This document shows positions 1 through 8,228 of a stretch of DNA of 64,000 bases, piece after piece. The notes beneath the pieces were generated by a model, which saw only the letters and a list, made by a program, of their open reading frames with translations, did no database searches and was not told the origin of the DNA. The first letter of the stretch is position 1; each line of letters begins with the position of its first letter. The stretch comes from Nocardioides sp. cx-173 (GTDB lineage Bacteria; Actinomycetota; Actinomycetes; Propionibacteriales; Nocardioidaceae). The stretch covers positions 4,280,501 through 4,344,500 of the forward strand of contig NZ_CP088262.1 in the NCBI RefSeq assembly GCF_021117365.1. Reading direction: 5' to 3'. The position numbers and the translations under genes are program-made.

Positions 1-108
1 GCGTGCCAGCGCCCGGGCCGCCGTGGCGGAGTCCTTCAACTGGACGTAGACGCGGTCCACGAAGTCCTGCTCGCGAGCAATCTCCCGCTCGACCAGCTCC
101 TCAGTCAA
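1..108 (-). CDS. HelD/HelR-like helicase, N-terminal fragment (runs off the window)
   Basis: Only the first 36 codons are inside the window. They read as a highly charged helix that includes REIAREQDFVDRVYVQLKD. This EQ-x-[FY]-VD-x-VY pattern opens actinobacterial HelD/HelR proteins, the UvrD-like ATPases that bind RNA polymerase and clear stalled complexes. I place the start at a TTG, because the GAGGGG upstream sits about nine bases before it and the nearer in-phase ATG candidates meet a stop. The catalytic helicase domains would lie outside the window, so the family call rests on the N-terminal signature alone. A different coiled-coil ATPase is possible. Confidence 0.5.
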   Translation of the reverse strand, partial: MTEELVEREIAREQDFVDRVYVQLKDSATAARALAR

Positions 109-496
109 CGAACATGTCCCCTCGAGCACCAGACGGCCATGACCCACCGGACCACGGCGAGCAAGTCCTCAAGCCTATACGGCGTGCCACGCCGCCTGCG
201 GAGGGTTCTCCAGAAGGGCGGAGACCCCGCTCCGGCGCGTCGTGCTCTGCGCCACGAACGGGGTCCCCGTGGTGGTCGGAACCGGTCTCCCGCGATCCCC
301 CCAGACCCTCGGGTGACCGTGTCCCGTAGCCGGCGGCTGTACGTCCCCGACCCTGGGAACGCTACGTACGCGGTTGCCACATCCAGTCAACCGCGCGGCC
401 ACGCTTCACCCAGCGATTGGTAACAGAGCACCCACAAGGGACCCTCAGCCGATCCACAAATCCACCGTCGGCGGGCCCTCGGCGGCCCCGAACGGG
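109..496. other. Intergenic stretch with no recognised gene
   Basis: This 388-base gap separates the divergently placed helD-like start from the 3' end of the enoyl-CoA hydratase. Open frames exist on both strands, but their translations are Arg/Pro/Gly-rich, lack ribosome binding sites and resemble no family I know. I see no tRNA fold, strong hairpin or tandem repeat. It must hold the promoter of the helD-like gene. A TATAGG on the minus strand about 70 bases upstream of the TTG is a weak candidate -10 box. Confidence 0.5.
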
Positions 497-1264
497 CTAC
501 TTCTTCCGGCTGAGGAAGGCCAGCATGGCCTCGCGGGCCTCGTCGGAGGCGAACAGCGCGCCGCTCAGGGCGGCCATCTCGTCCCCGCGGGCGGCGATCC
601 GGTCGAGGATGTCGACGGCGAGGAGCCGCTTGGTCTCGCGCAGACCCTGCGCGGAGCCGGTGACCAGCGACGCGACCACCGCGGCGACCGCGGCGTCCAG
701 CTCGTCCGCGGGCACCGCCCGGGTCACCAGGCCCATGTCGACGGCCTCGGCCGCGGTGAACGGCTCGCCGGTGAGGAAGGCCAGCGACGCGGCGCGCGAG
801 GTGAGCCGGGGCAGCACGGTGAGCGAGATGGCGGCGGGGGCGAGCCCGAGCTTGACCTCGGTGAGCGCGAACGTCGCCTCGGCGGCGGCCACCACGATGT
901 CGCAGGCGGCGACCAGGCCGATGCCACCGGCGCGGACGGCGCCCTGGAGGCGGGTGACGACCGGCTTGCGGAGCGAGACGATCTGGCGCTGCATCTCCAC
1001 GAGGACCTTGGCGCCCTGCTCCATGCTCCCGGACGCGGCCTCGGAGAGGTCGGCCCCCGAGCAGAACACCCGACCGGTGGCCTGCAGGACGACGACCTTG
1101 ACGTCGTTGTCCACGTCGACCGTCTCGAGGTGGCCGAAGAGCTCGCCGACGAGCTGCTGGGAGAGCGCGTTGCGGTTGTGCGGCGAGTCCAGCGTGATGG
1201 TCGCGACGCCGTCGCCGACCTCGAGGTGGACGAGCTCGTCGGCGGGAGGGGTGACGTTCGACAT
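497..1264 (-). CDS. Enoyl-CoA hydratase/isomerase family (methylglutaconyl-CoA hydratase-like)
   Basis: This is a 255-residue crotonase-fold enzyme that should hydrate an enoyl-CoA in the cytosol. Visible signatures are the CoA/oxyanion segment FCSGADLSEA, the second oxyanion stretch AGGIGLVAACDI, and FALTEVKLGLAPAAIS. The EVKLGLxPAxIS form with a VGLVAACD-type loop is what I associate with methylglutaconyl-CoA (LiuC) and isohexenylglutaconyl-CoA (AtuE) hydratases rather than with classical short-chain hydratases. The second catalytic Glu of rat enoyl-CoA hydratase appears to be replaced, by an Ala-rich segment. I chose the ATG with AGGA eight bases upstream; two in-frame ATGs lie 9 and 24 bases further up. 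It could serve the carboxylase operon at 12.8-21.9 kb. Confidence 0.8.
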   Translation of the reverse strand: MSNVTPPADELVHLEVGDGVATITLDSPHNRNALSQQLVGELFGHLETVDVDNDVKVVVLQATGRVFCSGADLSEAASGSMEQGAKVLVEMQRQIVSLRKPVVTRLQGAVRAGGIGLVAACDIVVAAAEATFALTEVKLGLAPAAISLTVLPRLTSRAASLAFLTGEPFTAAEAVDMGLVTRAVPADELDAAVAAVVASLVTGSAQGLRETKRLLAVDILDRIAARGDEMAALSGALFASDEAREAMLAFLSRKK

Positions 1265-1284
1265 GGCGGTCATCCTGCCGCACC

Positions 1285-1311
1285 CCATCCGCGGGGCGCA
1301 CGGTGACGAAG
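1285..1311 (+). promoter_or_regulatory. Candidate SigK-type promoter of the molybdoprotein gene
   Basis: CCATCC is followed after 15 bases by ACGAAG. From memory the mycobacterial SigK promoter is CCATCC-N16/17-CCGAAT. The same spacing and core recur before the FAS1 lipoprotein gene. The -10-like element ends nine bases before the ATG, so the transcript would be nearly leaderless. Confidence 0.4.
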
Positions 1312-1319
1312 TCCTTCAC

Positions 1320-2843
1320 ATGCGCTCTCGACTGATCTACGCCGGCTTCGGGCTGCTCGCCGCCCTCCTGGGGGTGGGCGCCGGCCACCTGACCGCCTCG
1401 CTGCTCGACCCGGCGTCCTCGCCCGTCTTGGCCGTGGGCTCCACGGTGATCGACCTGACGCCCACCCCGATGAAGGAGTGGGCCATCCGGGAGTTCGGCA
1501 GCAGCGACAAGACGATCCTGGTCGGGTCGGTGCTGGTCGGCGTGCTCCTGCTCGCCGCCGTCGCCGGGCTGCTGGCCCGCCGGCGGCTCGCCCTCGGCGC
1601 GGGCCTGCTCCTGCTGCTCGTCGGGGTGGCCGCGGCCGCGGCGATGTCGCGCCCCACCGCCGACCTGACGGACCTGCTCCCCGCGCTCGTGACCGCCCTC
1701 GCCGGTGTCGGCGCCCTCGCCTGGCTCGACCGGGCCTACCGCTCCAGACGTCGCAGCGCAGCGGCCGCCGCCGAGGGCGCGGGGCCCAGCCGGCGCGGGG
1801 TGGTCGTCGCCGCAGCCGTCGTCGCCGTCGCCGCCGCGGCGCTCGGAGGCGCCGGTCGGGTCATCGGCCGCCTGCGCAGCCGTCCGGAGGACGTGGACCT
1901 GCCCACGGCGGCGGATCCCTCGCGCGCCCTTCCGGAGGGCATCGAGGGGCGGGTGCCCGGCATGACGCCGTTCCGGACGCCCAACAAGGACTTCTACCGG
2001 GTGGACACCCGCCTCGACACCCCCGTCATCAGCGCCGACGACTGGACGCTCACCATCGACGGCGACGTCGAGCGCGAGCTGACGTTCAGCTTCGACGACC
2101 TGCTCGAGATGCCGCTCATCGAGCGTGACATCACGCTGACCTGCGTCTCCAACAGCGTCGGCGGCGAGTACGTCGGCGCGGCGCGCTGGACCGGCGTCCG
2201 CCTCACCGACCTCCTGGACCAGGCGGGGGTCGGGAGCGGCGCCGACCAGATCCTGAGCACCGACTTCGAGGGGATGACCATCAGCACCCCGCTCGAGCTG
2301 GCCACGGACGGGCGCGACGCGATGGTGGCGCTCGGGATGAACGGCGAGGGGCTGCCGCGCGCGCACGGCTTCCCGGCGCGACTCGTGATCCCCGGGCTCT
2401 ACGGCTTCATCAGCGCGACCAAGTGGGTCACCCGGCTGACCCTGACCACGTACGCCGACCGGTCGGCGTACTGGACCGACCGCGAGTGGGCCACGGACGC
2501 GCCGATCAAGCTCTCGGCGCGCATCGACACCCCGAACGCGCTCGACGACCTGCCGGCGGGCGAGAACCTGGTCGGCGGCGTCGCCTGGGCCCAGCAGCGA
2601 GGCGGCGTCGCGAAGGTCGAGGTCCGCGTCGACGGCGGGGCGTGGCAGGCCGCCGAGCTGGGACCCGACGGCGGCAACGACTACTGGCGACAGTGGTTCT
2701 ACCGCTGGGACGCCGCGCCCGGCTCGCACAGCCTCGCCGCCCGGGTCACCAGCGGCGACGGGGAGCGGCAGACGACGGCGTCGGCCGAGCCGTTCCCCGA
2801 GGGATCCAGCGGGCTGCACGAGCTCCTGGTGAACGTGGACTAG
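1320..2843 (+). CDS. Membrane-anchored sulfite-oxidase-family molybdopterin oxidoreductase
   Basis: This is a 507-residue protein in two parts. The N-terminal ~185 residues carry about five hydrophobic segments (near residues 5-27, 65-86, 90-108, 118-135 and 160-180) that anchor it in the membrane. The rest is an oxidoreductase molybdopterin domain (about 205-400) plus the Ig-like Mo-cofactor dimerisation domain (about 405-507). Cys275 in TLTCVSNSVGG matches the Mo-ligand cysteine of the sulfite oxidase/YedY family, and DWTLTIDGDV and TRLTLTTYADRSAYWT are typical. The substrate is unknown; sulfoxide or protein-methionine repair is as likely as sulfite oxidation. The catalytic domain is probably extracytoplasmic. 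It lies just upstream of the FAS1-sigK-rskA genes. Confidence 0.85.
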   Translation: MRSRLIYAGFGLLAALLGVGAGHLTASLLDPASSPVLAVGSTVIDLTPTPMKEWAIREFGSSDKTILVGSVLVGVLLLAAVAGLLARRRLALGAGLLLLLVGVAAAAAMSRPTADLTDLLPALVTALAGVGALAWLDRAYRSRRRSAAAAAEGAGPSRRGVVVAAAVVAVAAAALGGAGRVIGRLRSRPEDVDLPTAADPSRALPEGIEGRVPGMTPFRTPNKDFYRVDTRLDTPVISADDWTLTIDGDVERELTFSFDDLLEMPLIERDITLTCVSNSVGGEYVGAARWTGVRLTDLLDQAGVGSGADQILSTDFEGMTISTPLELATDGRDAMVALGMNGEGLPRAHGFPARLVIPGLYGFISATKWVTRLTLTTYADRSAYWTDREWATDAPIKLSARIDTPNALDDLPAGENLVGGVAWAQQRGGVAKVEVRVDGGAWQAAELGPDGGNDYWRQWFYRWDAAPGSHSLAARVTSGDGERQTTASAEPFPEGSSGLHELLVNVD

Positions 2844-2868
2844 ACGTCCAGAAAGCCGCCGGCGGCGC

Positions 2869-2895
2869 CAATCCGGACCTAGGACCGCACCGAAC
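2869..2895 (+). promoter_or_regulatory. Candidate SigK-type promoter of the FAS1 gene
   Basis: CAATCC, a 15-base spacer and CCGAAC closely resemble the SigK consensus as I recall it. They also match the element before the molybdoprotein gene in spacing. The start codon of the FAS1 gene lies about 35 bases downstream with its own GGAAGG ribosome binding site. Confidence 0.45.
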
Positions 2896-2929
2896 CACCT
2901 CCAGACATCATCAACGGAAGGCACGCATC

Positions 2930-3601
2930 ATGAAGCTCCAGACCACCAGCCGCAACGCCGGCCTCGCCGCCGCGGCCATCGCCCTGTCGCTCACGCTCGC
3001 TGCCTGTGGCGAGGAGGACGACTCCAGCTCGGGCTCCGACGACACCTCGCAGTCCGCCTCGGAGACCCCGATGGAGGAGGAGTCCCCCATGGAGGAGTCC
3101 CCCGAGGCCGCCGCGGCCGACCAGGTCTTCGGCGACGGCTGCGCCGCCGTCCCGACCTCGGGCGACGGCTCCTTCGACAGCATGGTCAAGGACCCGGTCG
3201 CCACCGCGGCCAGCACCAACCCGCTGCTCTCGACCCTGGTCACGGCCGTCGGCGAGGCCGACCTGGCCGGCACCCTGAACGACCTGCCGGAGGCCACCGT
3301 GTTCGCGCCGGTCAACGACGCTTTCGCGGCGATCCCGGAGAAGGACCTCAACGCGATCCTCGCCGACAAGGCCATGCTCTCCAAGATCCTGACCCACCAC
3401 GTGGTCGGCGTCGAGCTCGACCCGATGGCGGTCGTCGGCGAGCAGGAGACGGTCAACAAGGACATGCTGACGGTCGCGGGCGACGAGACCGGCATGACGG
3501 TCAGCGACGGCACGGTCACCGCCAACGTGATCTGCGGCAACGTCCCCACCGCCAACGCCACGGTCTACATCATCGACCAGGTCCTCGCCGGCGCGAAGTG
3601 A
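2930..3601 (+). CDS. Fasciclin (FAS1) domain lipoprotein, MPT83/MPT70-like
   Basis: This is a 223-residue exported lipoprotein. The signal peptide ends in the lipobox LAAC with the lipid-modified Cys26. An acidic, Ser/Glu/Met-rich spacer (PMEEE, PMEES) runs to about residue 75, and one FAS1 domain fills the rest. Its hallmarks are NPLLSTLVTAVGEADL, the H1 motif TVFAPVNDAFAAIP, and the C-terminal VTANVICGNVPTANATVYIIDQVL. The closest known relatives are the mycobacterial antigens MPT83 and MPT70, whose genes are SigK targets. Here the gene sits directly upstream of sigK, so it may belong to the same regulon and act in adhesion or envelope organisation. GGAAGG lies nine bases before the ATG. 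Confidence 0.92.
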   Translation: MKLQTTSRNAGLAAAAIALSLTLAACGEEDDSSSGSDDTSQSASETPMEEESPMEESPEAAAADQVFGDGCAAVPTSGDGSFDSMVKDPVATAASTNPLLSTLVTAVGEADLAGTLNDLPEATVFAPVNDAFAAIPEKDLNAILADKAMLSKILTHHVVGVELDPMAVVGEQETVNKDMLTVAGDETGMTVSDGTVTANVICGNVPTANATVYIIDQVLAGAK

Positions 3602-3641
3602 CCGGTTCCCAAGAGACGAGCTGAGCGCGAGGATCAGGCCC

Positions 3642-4244
3642 ATGGACCCGACCAGGCCGGCCGTCGCCGGCGTCCCCTCTCCGGAGGGGGCGCCGGCGAC
3701 GCCGGACCTCGGCGACCTGATGAACCTCTCCGCCCGGGGCGACCAGGCGGCGTTCGCTCAGCTGTACGACGCCGTCGCGGCGCGCGTGTTCGGCCTGGCC
3801 GTCCGCGTGGTCCGCGACCCGGCGCAGGCCGAGGAGGTCACCCAGGAGTCGCTCCTGGAGATCTGGCGCACGGCGAGCCGCTACGACGGGGACCTGGGCA
3901 GCCCGATGGCCTGGATCCTCACCATCGTGCACCGCAAGGCCGTCGACCGGGTCCGCTCGGCCGAGGCGGCCAGCCGCCGGGACACGACGTACCACTCGCA
4001 GAACCAGGCGGTCGACCACGACTCGACCGCCGACGCCGCGCACGCCTCGCTGGAGGCCAAGCGGGTCCGCGACGCACTGCACTCCCTGACGCAGGTCCAG
4101 CGCGAGGCGCTGGAGCTCGCCTACTTCGGGGGCTACACACACACCGAGGTGGCTACGATGCTCGACCTCCCGGTCGGCACCGCCAAGACACGGATCCGCG
4201 ACGGTCTGATCAGGCTGCGCGACACGATGGGAGTAGGAACATGA
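3642..4244 (+). CDS. sigK: ECF sigma factor SigK
   Basis: This is a 200-residue group IV sigma factor. Region 2 is visible as AFAQLYDAVAARVFGLA through EEVTQESLLEIWRTASRYD and MAWILTIVHRKAVDRVR. Region 4 appears as ALELAYFGGYTHTEV followed by the helix-turn-helix LPVGTAKTRIRDGLIRLRD. The last four bases overlap the next gene (ATGA), which is an RskA-type anti-sigma factor, so the pair is translationally coupled. That partner, the FAS1 gene before it, and the Rv0446c-Rv0449c-like genes after it together identify it as SigK rather than the similar SigL/SigD groups. The regulator should drive the envelope and lipid genes around it when RskA is removed. Confidence 0.93.
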   Translation: MDPTRPAVAGVPSPEGAPATPDLGDLMNLSARGDQAAFAQLYDAVAARVFGLAVRVVRDPAQAEEVTQESLLEIWRTASRYDGDLGSPMAWILTIVHRKAVDRVRSAEAASRRDTTYHSQNQAVDHDSTADAAHASLEAKRVRDALHSLTQVQREALELAYFGGYTHTEVATMLDLPVGTAKTRIRDGLIRLRDTMGVGT

Positions 4245-4948
4245 GCAGCGACATCCACGCGCTCTCGGGTGCCTACGCCGTCGACGCGCTCGACGACCTG
4301 GAGCGCGCCCAGTTCGAGCGGCACCTCGCGGAGTGCGAGACCTGCCGGGCCGAGGTGCGCAGCCTGCGGGAGGCGACCGCCATGTTGGCGCAGGCCGTCC
4401 GCCAGGAGCCGCCTGCCGGACTGCGCGACCGGGTCCTCGCCGGCATCGACACCGTGCGTCCGCTGCCTCCGGTGGTGCCCGCTCCCGAGCAGCGCCGGCG
4501 CCGGCGGCTGCCCCTCCTCCTGGCGGCCGCCGCGGTCGCCGCCGTGGTCGGCATCGGCGCCGTGGCCGCGTGGCAGCCGTGGGACGACGACACGTCCCAG
4601 GGCACGCCGAGCGCCGCCGAGCGGGTCCGCCAGGCACCCGACGCCGAGACCTTCACCCAGCGGGTCGACGGCGCGACCGTGACGCTGGTCCGCTCCGCCC
4701 AGCTCAACCAGGCCGTCATCTCGGCGGAGGGCCTGCCCGAGCTCGACGAGTCGCAGGTCTACGAGATGTGGCTCCTGCACGACGGGCTCATGGTCCCGGC
4801 CGGGATCATGGAGGGCGAGTCCGGCGAGCTCGAGCTCGAGGGCGACCCCGCCACCGCGCAGGGCGCCGGCATCACCGTCGAGCCCGCCGGCGGCTCCCCG
4901 GAGCCGAGCAGCGACCCGGTCCTGACCTTCGAGTTCGAGCAGGCCTGA
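4241..4948 (+). CDS. rskA: Anti-sigma-K factor RskA
   Basis: This is a 235-residue bitopic membrane protein. The cytoplasmic N-terminus has an anti-sigma zinc-finger-like signature, H28xxxC32xxC35 in RHLAECETCRAEV, on a helix that would hold SigK. A single hydrophobic span (about residues 87-109) follows a run of arginines, consistent with inside-to-outside topology. The extracytoplasmic part is the RskA domain, with VYEMWLLHDGLMVPAGIM near residue 170. In mycobacteria, RskA releases SigK after stepwise intramembrane proteolysis. The stop codon overlaps the start of the next gene (TGATG), so the operon runs on without a break. Confidence 0.93.
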   Translation: MSSDIHALSGAYAVDALDDLERAQFERHLAECETCRAEVRSLREATAMLAQAVRQEPPAGLRDRVLAGIDTVRPLPPVVPAPEQRRRRRLPLLLAAAAVAAVVGIGAVAAWQPWDDDTSQGTPSAAERVRQAPDAETFTQRVDGATVTLVRSAQLNQAVISAEGLPELDESQVYEMWLLHDGLMVPAGIMEGESGELELEGDPATAQGAGITVEPAGGSPEPSSDPVLTFEFEQA

Positions 4949-6939
4949 TGAGCCACCAGCACCGCCGCCGCGTCGCGGTGGTGGGATCCGGCGTGGCCGG
5001 ACTCACCGCCGCCCACGTCGCAGCCGGGCACGCCGAGGTCACGCTCTTCGAGGCCGACGAGCGCCTCGGCGGGCACGCGGACACCCACCTGGTCCACGAG
5101 GGCGAGCGCGAGCTCGCGATCGACACCGGCTTCATCGTGCACAACGAGCGCACCTACCCGGTCCTGCTGCGCCTCTTCGCCGAGCTCGGCGTCGCCACGC
5201 AGGAGTCGGAGATGTCGATGTCCATCCGCGACGACAGCACCGGCCTGGAGTGGGCCGGCGCGCTCGGCCCCAAGGGCGTGTTCCCCGGGGCTCGCCACCT
5301 GCTGCGCCCGCGCTACCTGCGGATGCTCGCCGAGATCCCGCGCTTCCACCGGGCCGCGCGCCGCCTCCTCGCCACGGAGGGGGCCGACACCACCCTGCGC
5401 GACTTCCTGGCCGCCGCCGGCTTCACGCCGTACTTCACCCGGCACTTCATGGAGCCCCTCGTCGCCGCGGTCTGGTCCTGCGACCCCGCGGTCTCCCTGG
5501 ACTACCCGGCCCGCTACCTGTTCACGTTCCTGCAGCACCACGGGATGCTCGCGGTCTTCGGCTCGCCTCCGTGGCGCACCGTCACCGGCGGCTCCCAGGA
5601 GTACGTCGGTCGCCTCGCCGCCCGGCTGCCCGACGTGCGCACCGGCACCAAGGTGACCTCCGTGCTCGAGACGGCCGACGGCGTCGAGATCACCGACGGC
5701 AACGGCGTGGTCTCGACGTACGACGCCGTCGTCCTCGCGACCCACCCCGGCCACGCCCTGGCGATGCTCGCCGAGCCCACCGCCGCGCAGCGCGAGGTCC
5801 TCGGCGCGATGCCCTACGCGCCCAACGTGGCCCTGCTGCACACCGACACCGCGCTGCTGCCGCGCAACCCGAACGCATGGGCCAGCTGGAACGTACGCCG
5901 ACCCGCGACCCAGGGACCAGATCGCGCCGGGGTGCTGGTCACCTACGACCTCACCCGCCTGCAGCGCCTCGACACCGAGACCCGCTACCTGGTGACGCTG
6001 GGCGGCGAGCACCTCGTCGACCCGGCCACGGTGATCGCGCGGAGGGAGTACGAGCACCCGCTCTACAACCCCACGTCGGTCGCCGCGCAGCAGCGGCTGC
6101 CGGAGATCGCCACCGACCGGGTCGTGTTCGCCGGTGCCTACCACGGGTGGGGCTTCCACGAGGACGGCGCGCGCTCCGGCCTGGCCGCCGCCGAGCGCCT
6201 CGGCCTCGCCTGGGACGCACCGCCCGCCGAGACCGCCGGCCCCGCCCGCGCGGCGGCGGTCTACGAGACCACGATCAGGCACACCCGCCGCACGCCGTTC
6301 GCGCGGACCTTCGAGCACCGCTCGCACACCTGGGTGGTGGACCTGGACCGGCTGCCCGACCACGGTCTGCTGGCCCGCTTCGAGGCGCGCGACCACCTCG
6401 GCGACCCGGACCGCACGATCCGCGCCAACGTGGAGGCGCTCCTGGCCCGCGAGGGGATCGTCCTGGACGGCGGCCGGGTCCTGATGGCGGCCCACGCCCG
6501 CGCGTTCGGCCACTGCTTCAACCCGATCAGCGTGTTCTGGTGCCACGACGTCGCCGGCGGCCTGGCCGCGACCGTGGTCGAGGTGCACAACACCTACGGC
6601 GACCGCCACGCCTACGTCGTTCATCCCGACGGGCAGGGCCGGGCGAGGACGCCCAAGGCCATGTACGTCTCGCCGTTCCACGGCACCGACGGCAGCTACG
6701 AGCTGGCCGTGCCCGTCCCGGGCCGGCGTCTGCACGTCGCCGTCACCCTCCACAGCGACGACGGCGAGGTCTTCTCGGCCTCCCTCTCGGGGCGTCGTAC
6801 CGACCGCGGAGCCTGGCGCGCCGCACCCGAGGCCCTGCGCGGCTCCGCGCTGATCCGGGCCCACGGCGTGTGGCTGTGGCTGCGGCGGCTCCCGATCCGT
6901 CCCCGTCCCGCGCACCACCAGGAAGGAGTCTCCCGATGA
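4948..6939 (+). CDS. Fused FAD-dependent amine oxidase-like and DUF1365 protein
   Basis: This is a single 663-residue frame made of two proteins. Residues 1-425 are an NAD/FAD-binding amine-oxidase-like flavoprotein with the dinucleotide loop VVGSGVAGLTAA, then FEADERLGGHADTH and a C-terminal YHGWGFHEDGARSGL that closes the FAD site. Residues from about 438 to the end are a complete DUF1365 domain with GHCFNPISVFWCHD (near 521-534), HNTYGDRHAY and KAMYVSPFH. In M. tuberculosis these are two adjacent genes, Rv0449c and Rv0448c. No stop or frame change is seen at the junction, so this is a real fusion that implies the two halves act together. The substrate is unproven but probably an unsaturated lipid, given the fatty-acid methyltransferases that follow. 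Confidence 0.9.
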   Translation: MSHQHRRRVAVVGSGVAGLTAAHVAAGHAEVTLFEADERLGGHADTHLVHEGERELAIDTGFIVHNERTYPVLLRLFAELGVATQESEMSMSIRDDSTGLEWAGALGPKGVFPGARHLLRPRYLRMLAEIPRFHRAARRLLATEGADTTLRDFLAAAGFTPYFTRHFMEPLVAAVWSCDPAVSLDYPARYLFTFLQHHGMLAVFGSPPWRTVTGGSQEYVGRLAARLPDVRTGTKVTSVLETADGVEITDGNGVVSTYDAVVLATHPGHALAMLAEPTAAQREVLGAMPYAPNVALLHTDTALLPRNPNAWASWNVRRPATQGPDRAGVLVTYDLTRLQRLDTETRYLVTLGGEHLVDPATVIARREYEHPLYNPTSVAAQQRLPEIATDRVVFAGAYHGWGFHEDGARSGLAAAERLGLAWDAPPAETAGPARAAAVYETTIRHTRRTPFARTFEHRSHTWVVDLDRLPDHGLLARFEARDHLGDPDRTIRANVEALLAREGIVLDGGRVLMAAHARAFGHCFNPISVFWCHDVAGGLAATVVEVHNTYGDRHAYVVHPDGQGRARTPKAMYVSPFHGTDGSYELAVPVPGRRLHVAVTLHSDDGEVFSASLSGRRTDRGAWRAAPEALRGSALIRAHGVWLWLRRLPIRPRPAHHQEGVSR

Positions 6940-8228
6940 CGATGACTCCCGCACGTCCCCTCGTGAACCACTGGCCCGGCCTCGACGTCGTGCCCACCGG
7001 TCCGCGCGCCGCCATCTCCGCGCGCGTCGCGAAGCGGCTCTTCCGCGCCGCGATCGACCGGCTCGACGTCACCGTGCTGGCCGGCGAGGAGACCTTCGGC
7101 CGGGGCGGCCCGGTCGCCGTCGTCCACCGCCCCGAGGAGCTCTACGCCCGGATCGGGCAGCACCAGCTCATCGGCTTCGGCGAGGCCTACCTCACCGGGG
7201 CCTGGGACGCCCAGGACCTCGGCGGGTTCCTCACCGTGCTCGCCGCCGAGATCTCCGACCTGGTGCCGCAGAGCCTGCAGCGGCTGCGGGCCGCGATCGT
7301 CGCCCGGCCGCCGCGCGGTCACCGCAACAGCGAGGCCAACACCCGCGACAACATCGCGCACCACTACGACCTGTCCAACGAGCTGTTCCAGCAGTTCCTG
7401 GACCCCACACTGAGCTACTCCTCGGCGCTGTTCCCCGGCGACGTCGTCGACCGGGGCGAGCACCTGCAGGCCGCCGCGCCGTACGGCGTGCCGGTCGCGG
7501 ACGACCTGCACGACGCCCAGGCCCGCAAGATCGAGCGCCTGCTCGACGAGGCCGGCGTGGGCGCCGGGACCCGCCTGCTCGAGATCGGCTCCGGGTGGGG
7601 CGAGCTGGCCGTCCGGGCCGCGCGCCGCGGCGCCACGGTCCGCACCATCACGCTCTCCACCGAGCAGCAGGCCCTGGCCCGTGAGCGGGTCGCCGTGGCG
7701 GGGCTCTCCGACCTGGTCTCGGTCGACCTGTGCGACTACCGCGCGGTCGAGGGCTCCTACGACGCGGTCGTGTCGGTCGAGATGATCGAGGCCGTCGGGT
7801 GGGAGTACTGGCGGACCTACTTCGAGACGATCGACCGGGTGCTCGCGCCCGGCGGGCGGGTCGCGATCCAGGCGATCACCATGCCCCACGAGCGGATGCT
7901 CGCGACCCGACGCACCTACACCTGGATCAACAAGTACATCTTCCCCGGCGGCTTCCTGCCGTCCGTGCGCGCGCTCGACGAGGTGACCTCGGCGCACACC
8001 GGTCTGTCCCTGACCGGCCGGCTCTCCATGGGCACGCACTACGCCGAGACGCTGCGGCTGTGGGACGAGGCGTTCCTGGCCGCCTCCCAGCGGGTGCTCG
8101 GGCTCGGGTTCGACGAGACGTTCCTGCGGATGTGGCACTTCTACCTGGAGTACTCGCGCGCCGGCTTCGCGGCCGGCTACCTCGACGTCAACCAGCTCAC
8201 CTTCGCGCGGCTCGGGGAGGGCGCGTGA
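6936..8228 (+). CDS. Cyclopropane-fatty-acid synthase family methyltransferase (first copy)
   Basis: This is a 430-residue SAM-dependent enzyme that would add a methylene or methyl group to the double bond of an unsaturated acyl chain in membrane phospholipids. The SAM loop LLEIGSGWGELAVRAA lies near residue 214. IAHHYDLSNELFQQFLDPTLSYS and VSVEMIEAVGWEYWRTYF are CFA-synthase hallmarks, and the C-terminal WHFYLEYSRAGFAAGYLDVNQ is typical. GGAAGGAG precedes the ATG, which overlaps the stop of the fused oxidase (ATGA). The position matches UfaA1 (Rv0447c), reported to be linked to tuberculostearic (10-methylstearic) acid formation. Whether this copy makes cyclopropane or 10-methyl(ene) chains cannot be read from the sequence. 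Confidence 0.92.
   Translation: MTMTPARPLVNHWPGLDVVPTGPRAAISARVAKRLFRAAIDRLDVTVLAGEETFGRGGPVAVVHRPEELYARIGQHQLIGFGEAYLTGAWDAQDLGGFLTVLAAEISDLVPQSLQRLRAAIVARPPRGHRNSEANTRDNIAHHYDLSNELFQQFLDPTLSYSSALFPGDVVDRGEHLQAAAPYGVPVADDLHDAQARKIERLLDEAGVGAGTRLLEIGSGWGELAVRAARRGATVRTITLSTEQQALARERVAVAGLSDLVSVDLCDYRAVEGSYDAVVSVEMIEAVGWEYWRTYFETIDRVLAPGGRVAIQAITMPHERMLATRRTYTWINKYIFPGGFLPSVRALDEVTSAHTGLSLTGRLSMGTHYAETLRLWDEAFLAASQRVLGLGFDETFLRMWHFYLEYSRAGFAAGYLDVNQLTFARLGEGA

Noticed and set aside
139..423. Short open frames in the first intergenic gap
   Set aside because: No ribosome binding site, no recognisable family, and Arg/Pro-rich composition. None is conserved in a way I can see.
387..2924. An 845-codon open frame on the minus strand across the enoyl-CoA hydratase and molybdoprotein
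   Set aside because: The translation is Arg/Gly/Ala-rich with no domain. It is the antisense shadow of two well-supported genes in very GC-rich DNA.
4759..6954. A 731-codon minus-strand frame opposite the fused oxidase
   Set aside because: Composition is Gly/Arg/Val/Glu-rich without motifs, and the plus-strand frame has clear FAD and DUF1365 signatures. Such long antisense frames are expected at this GC content.
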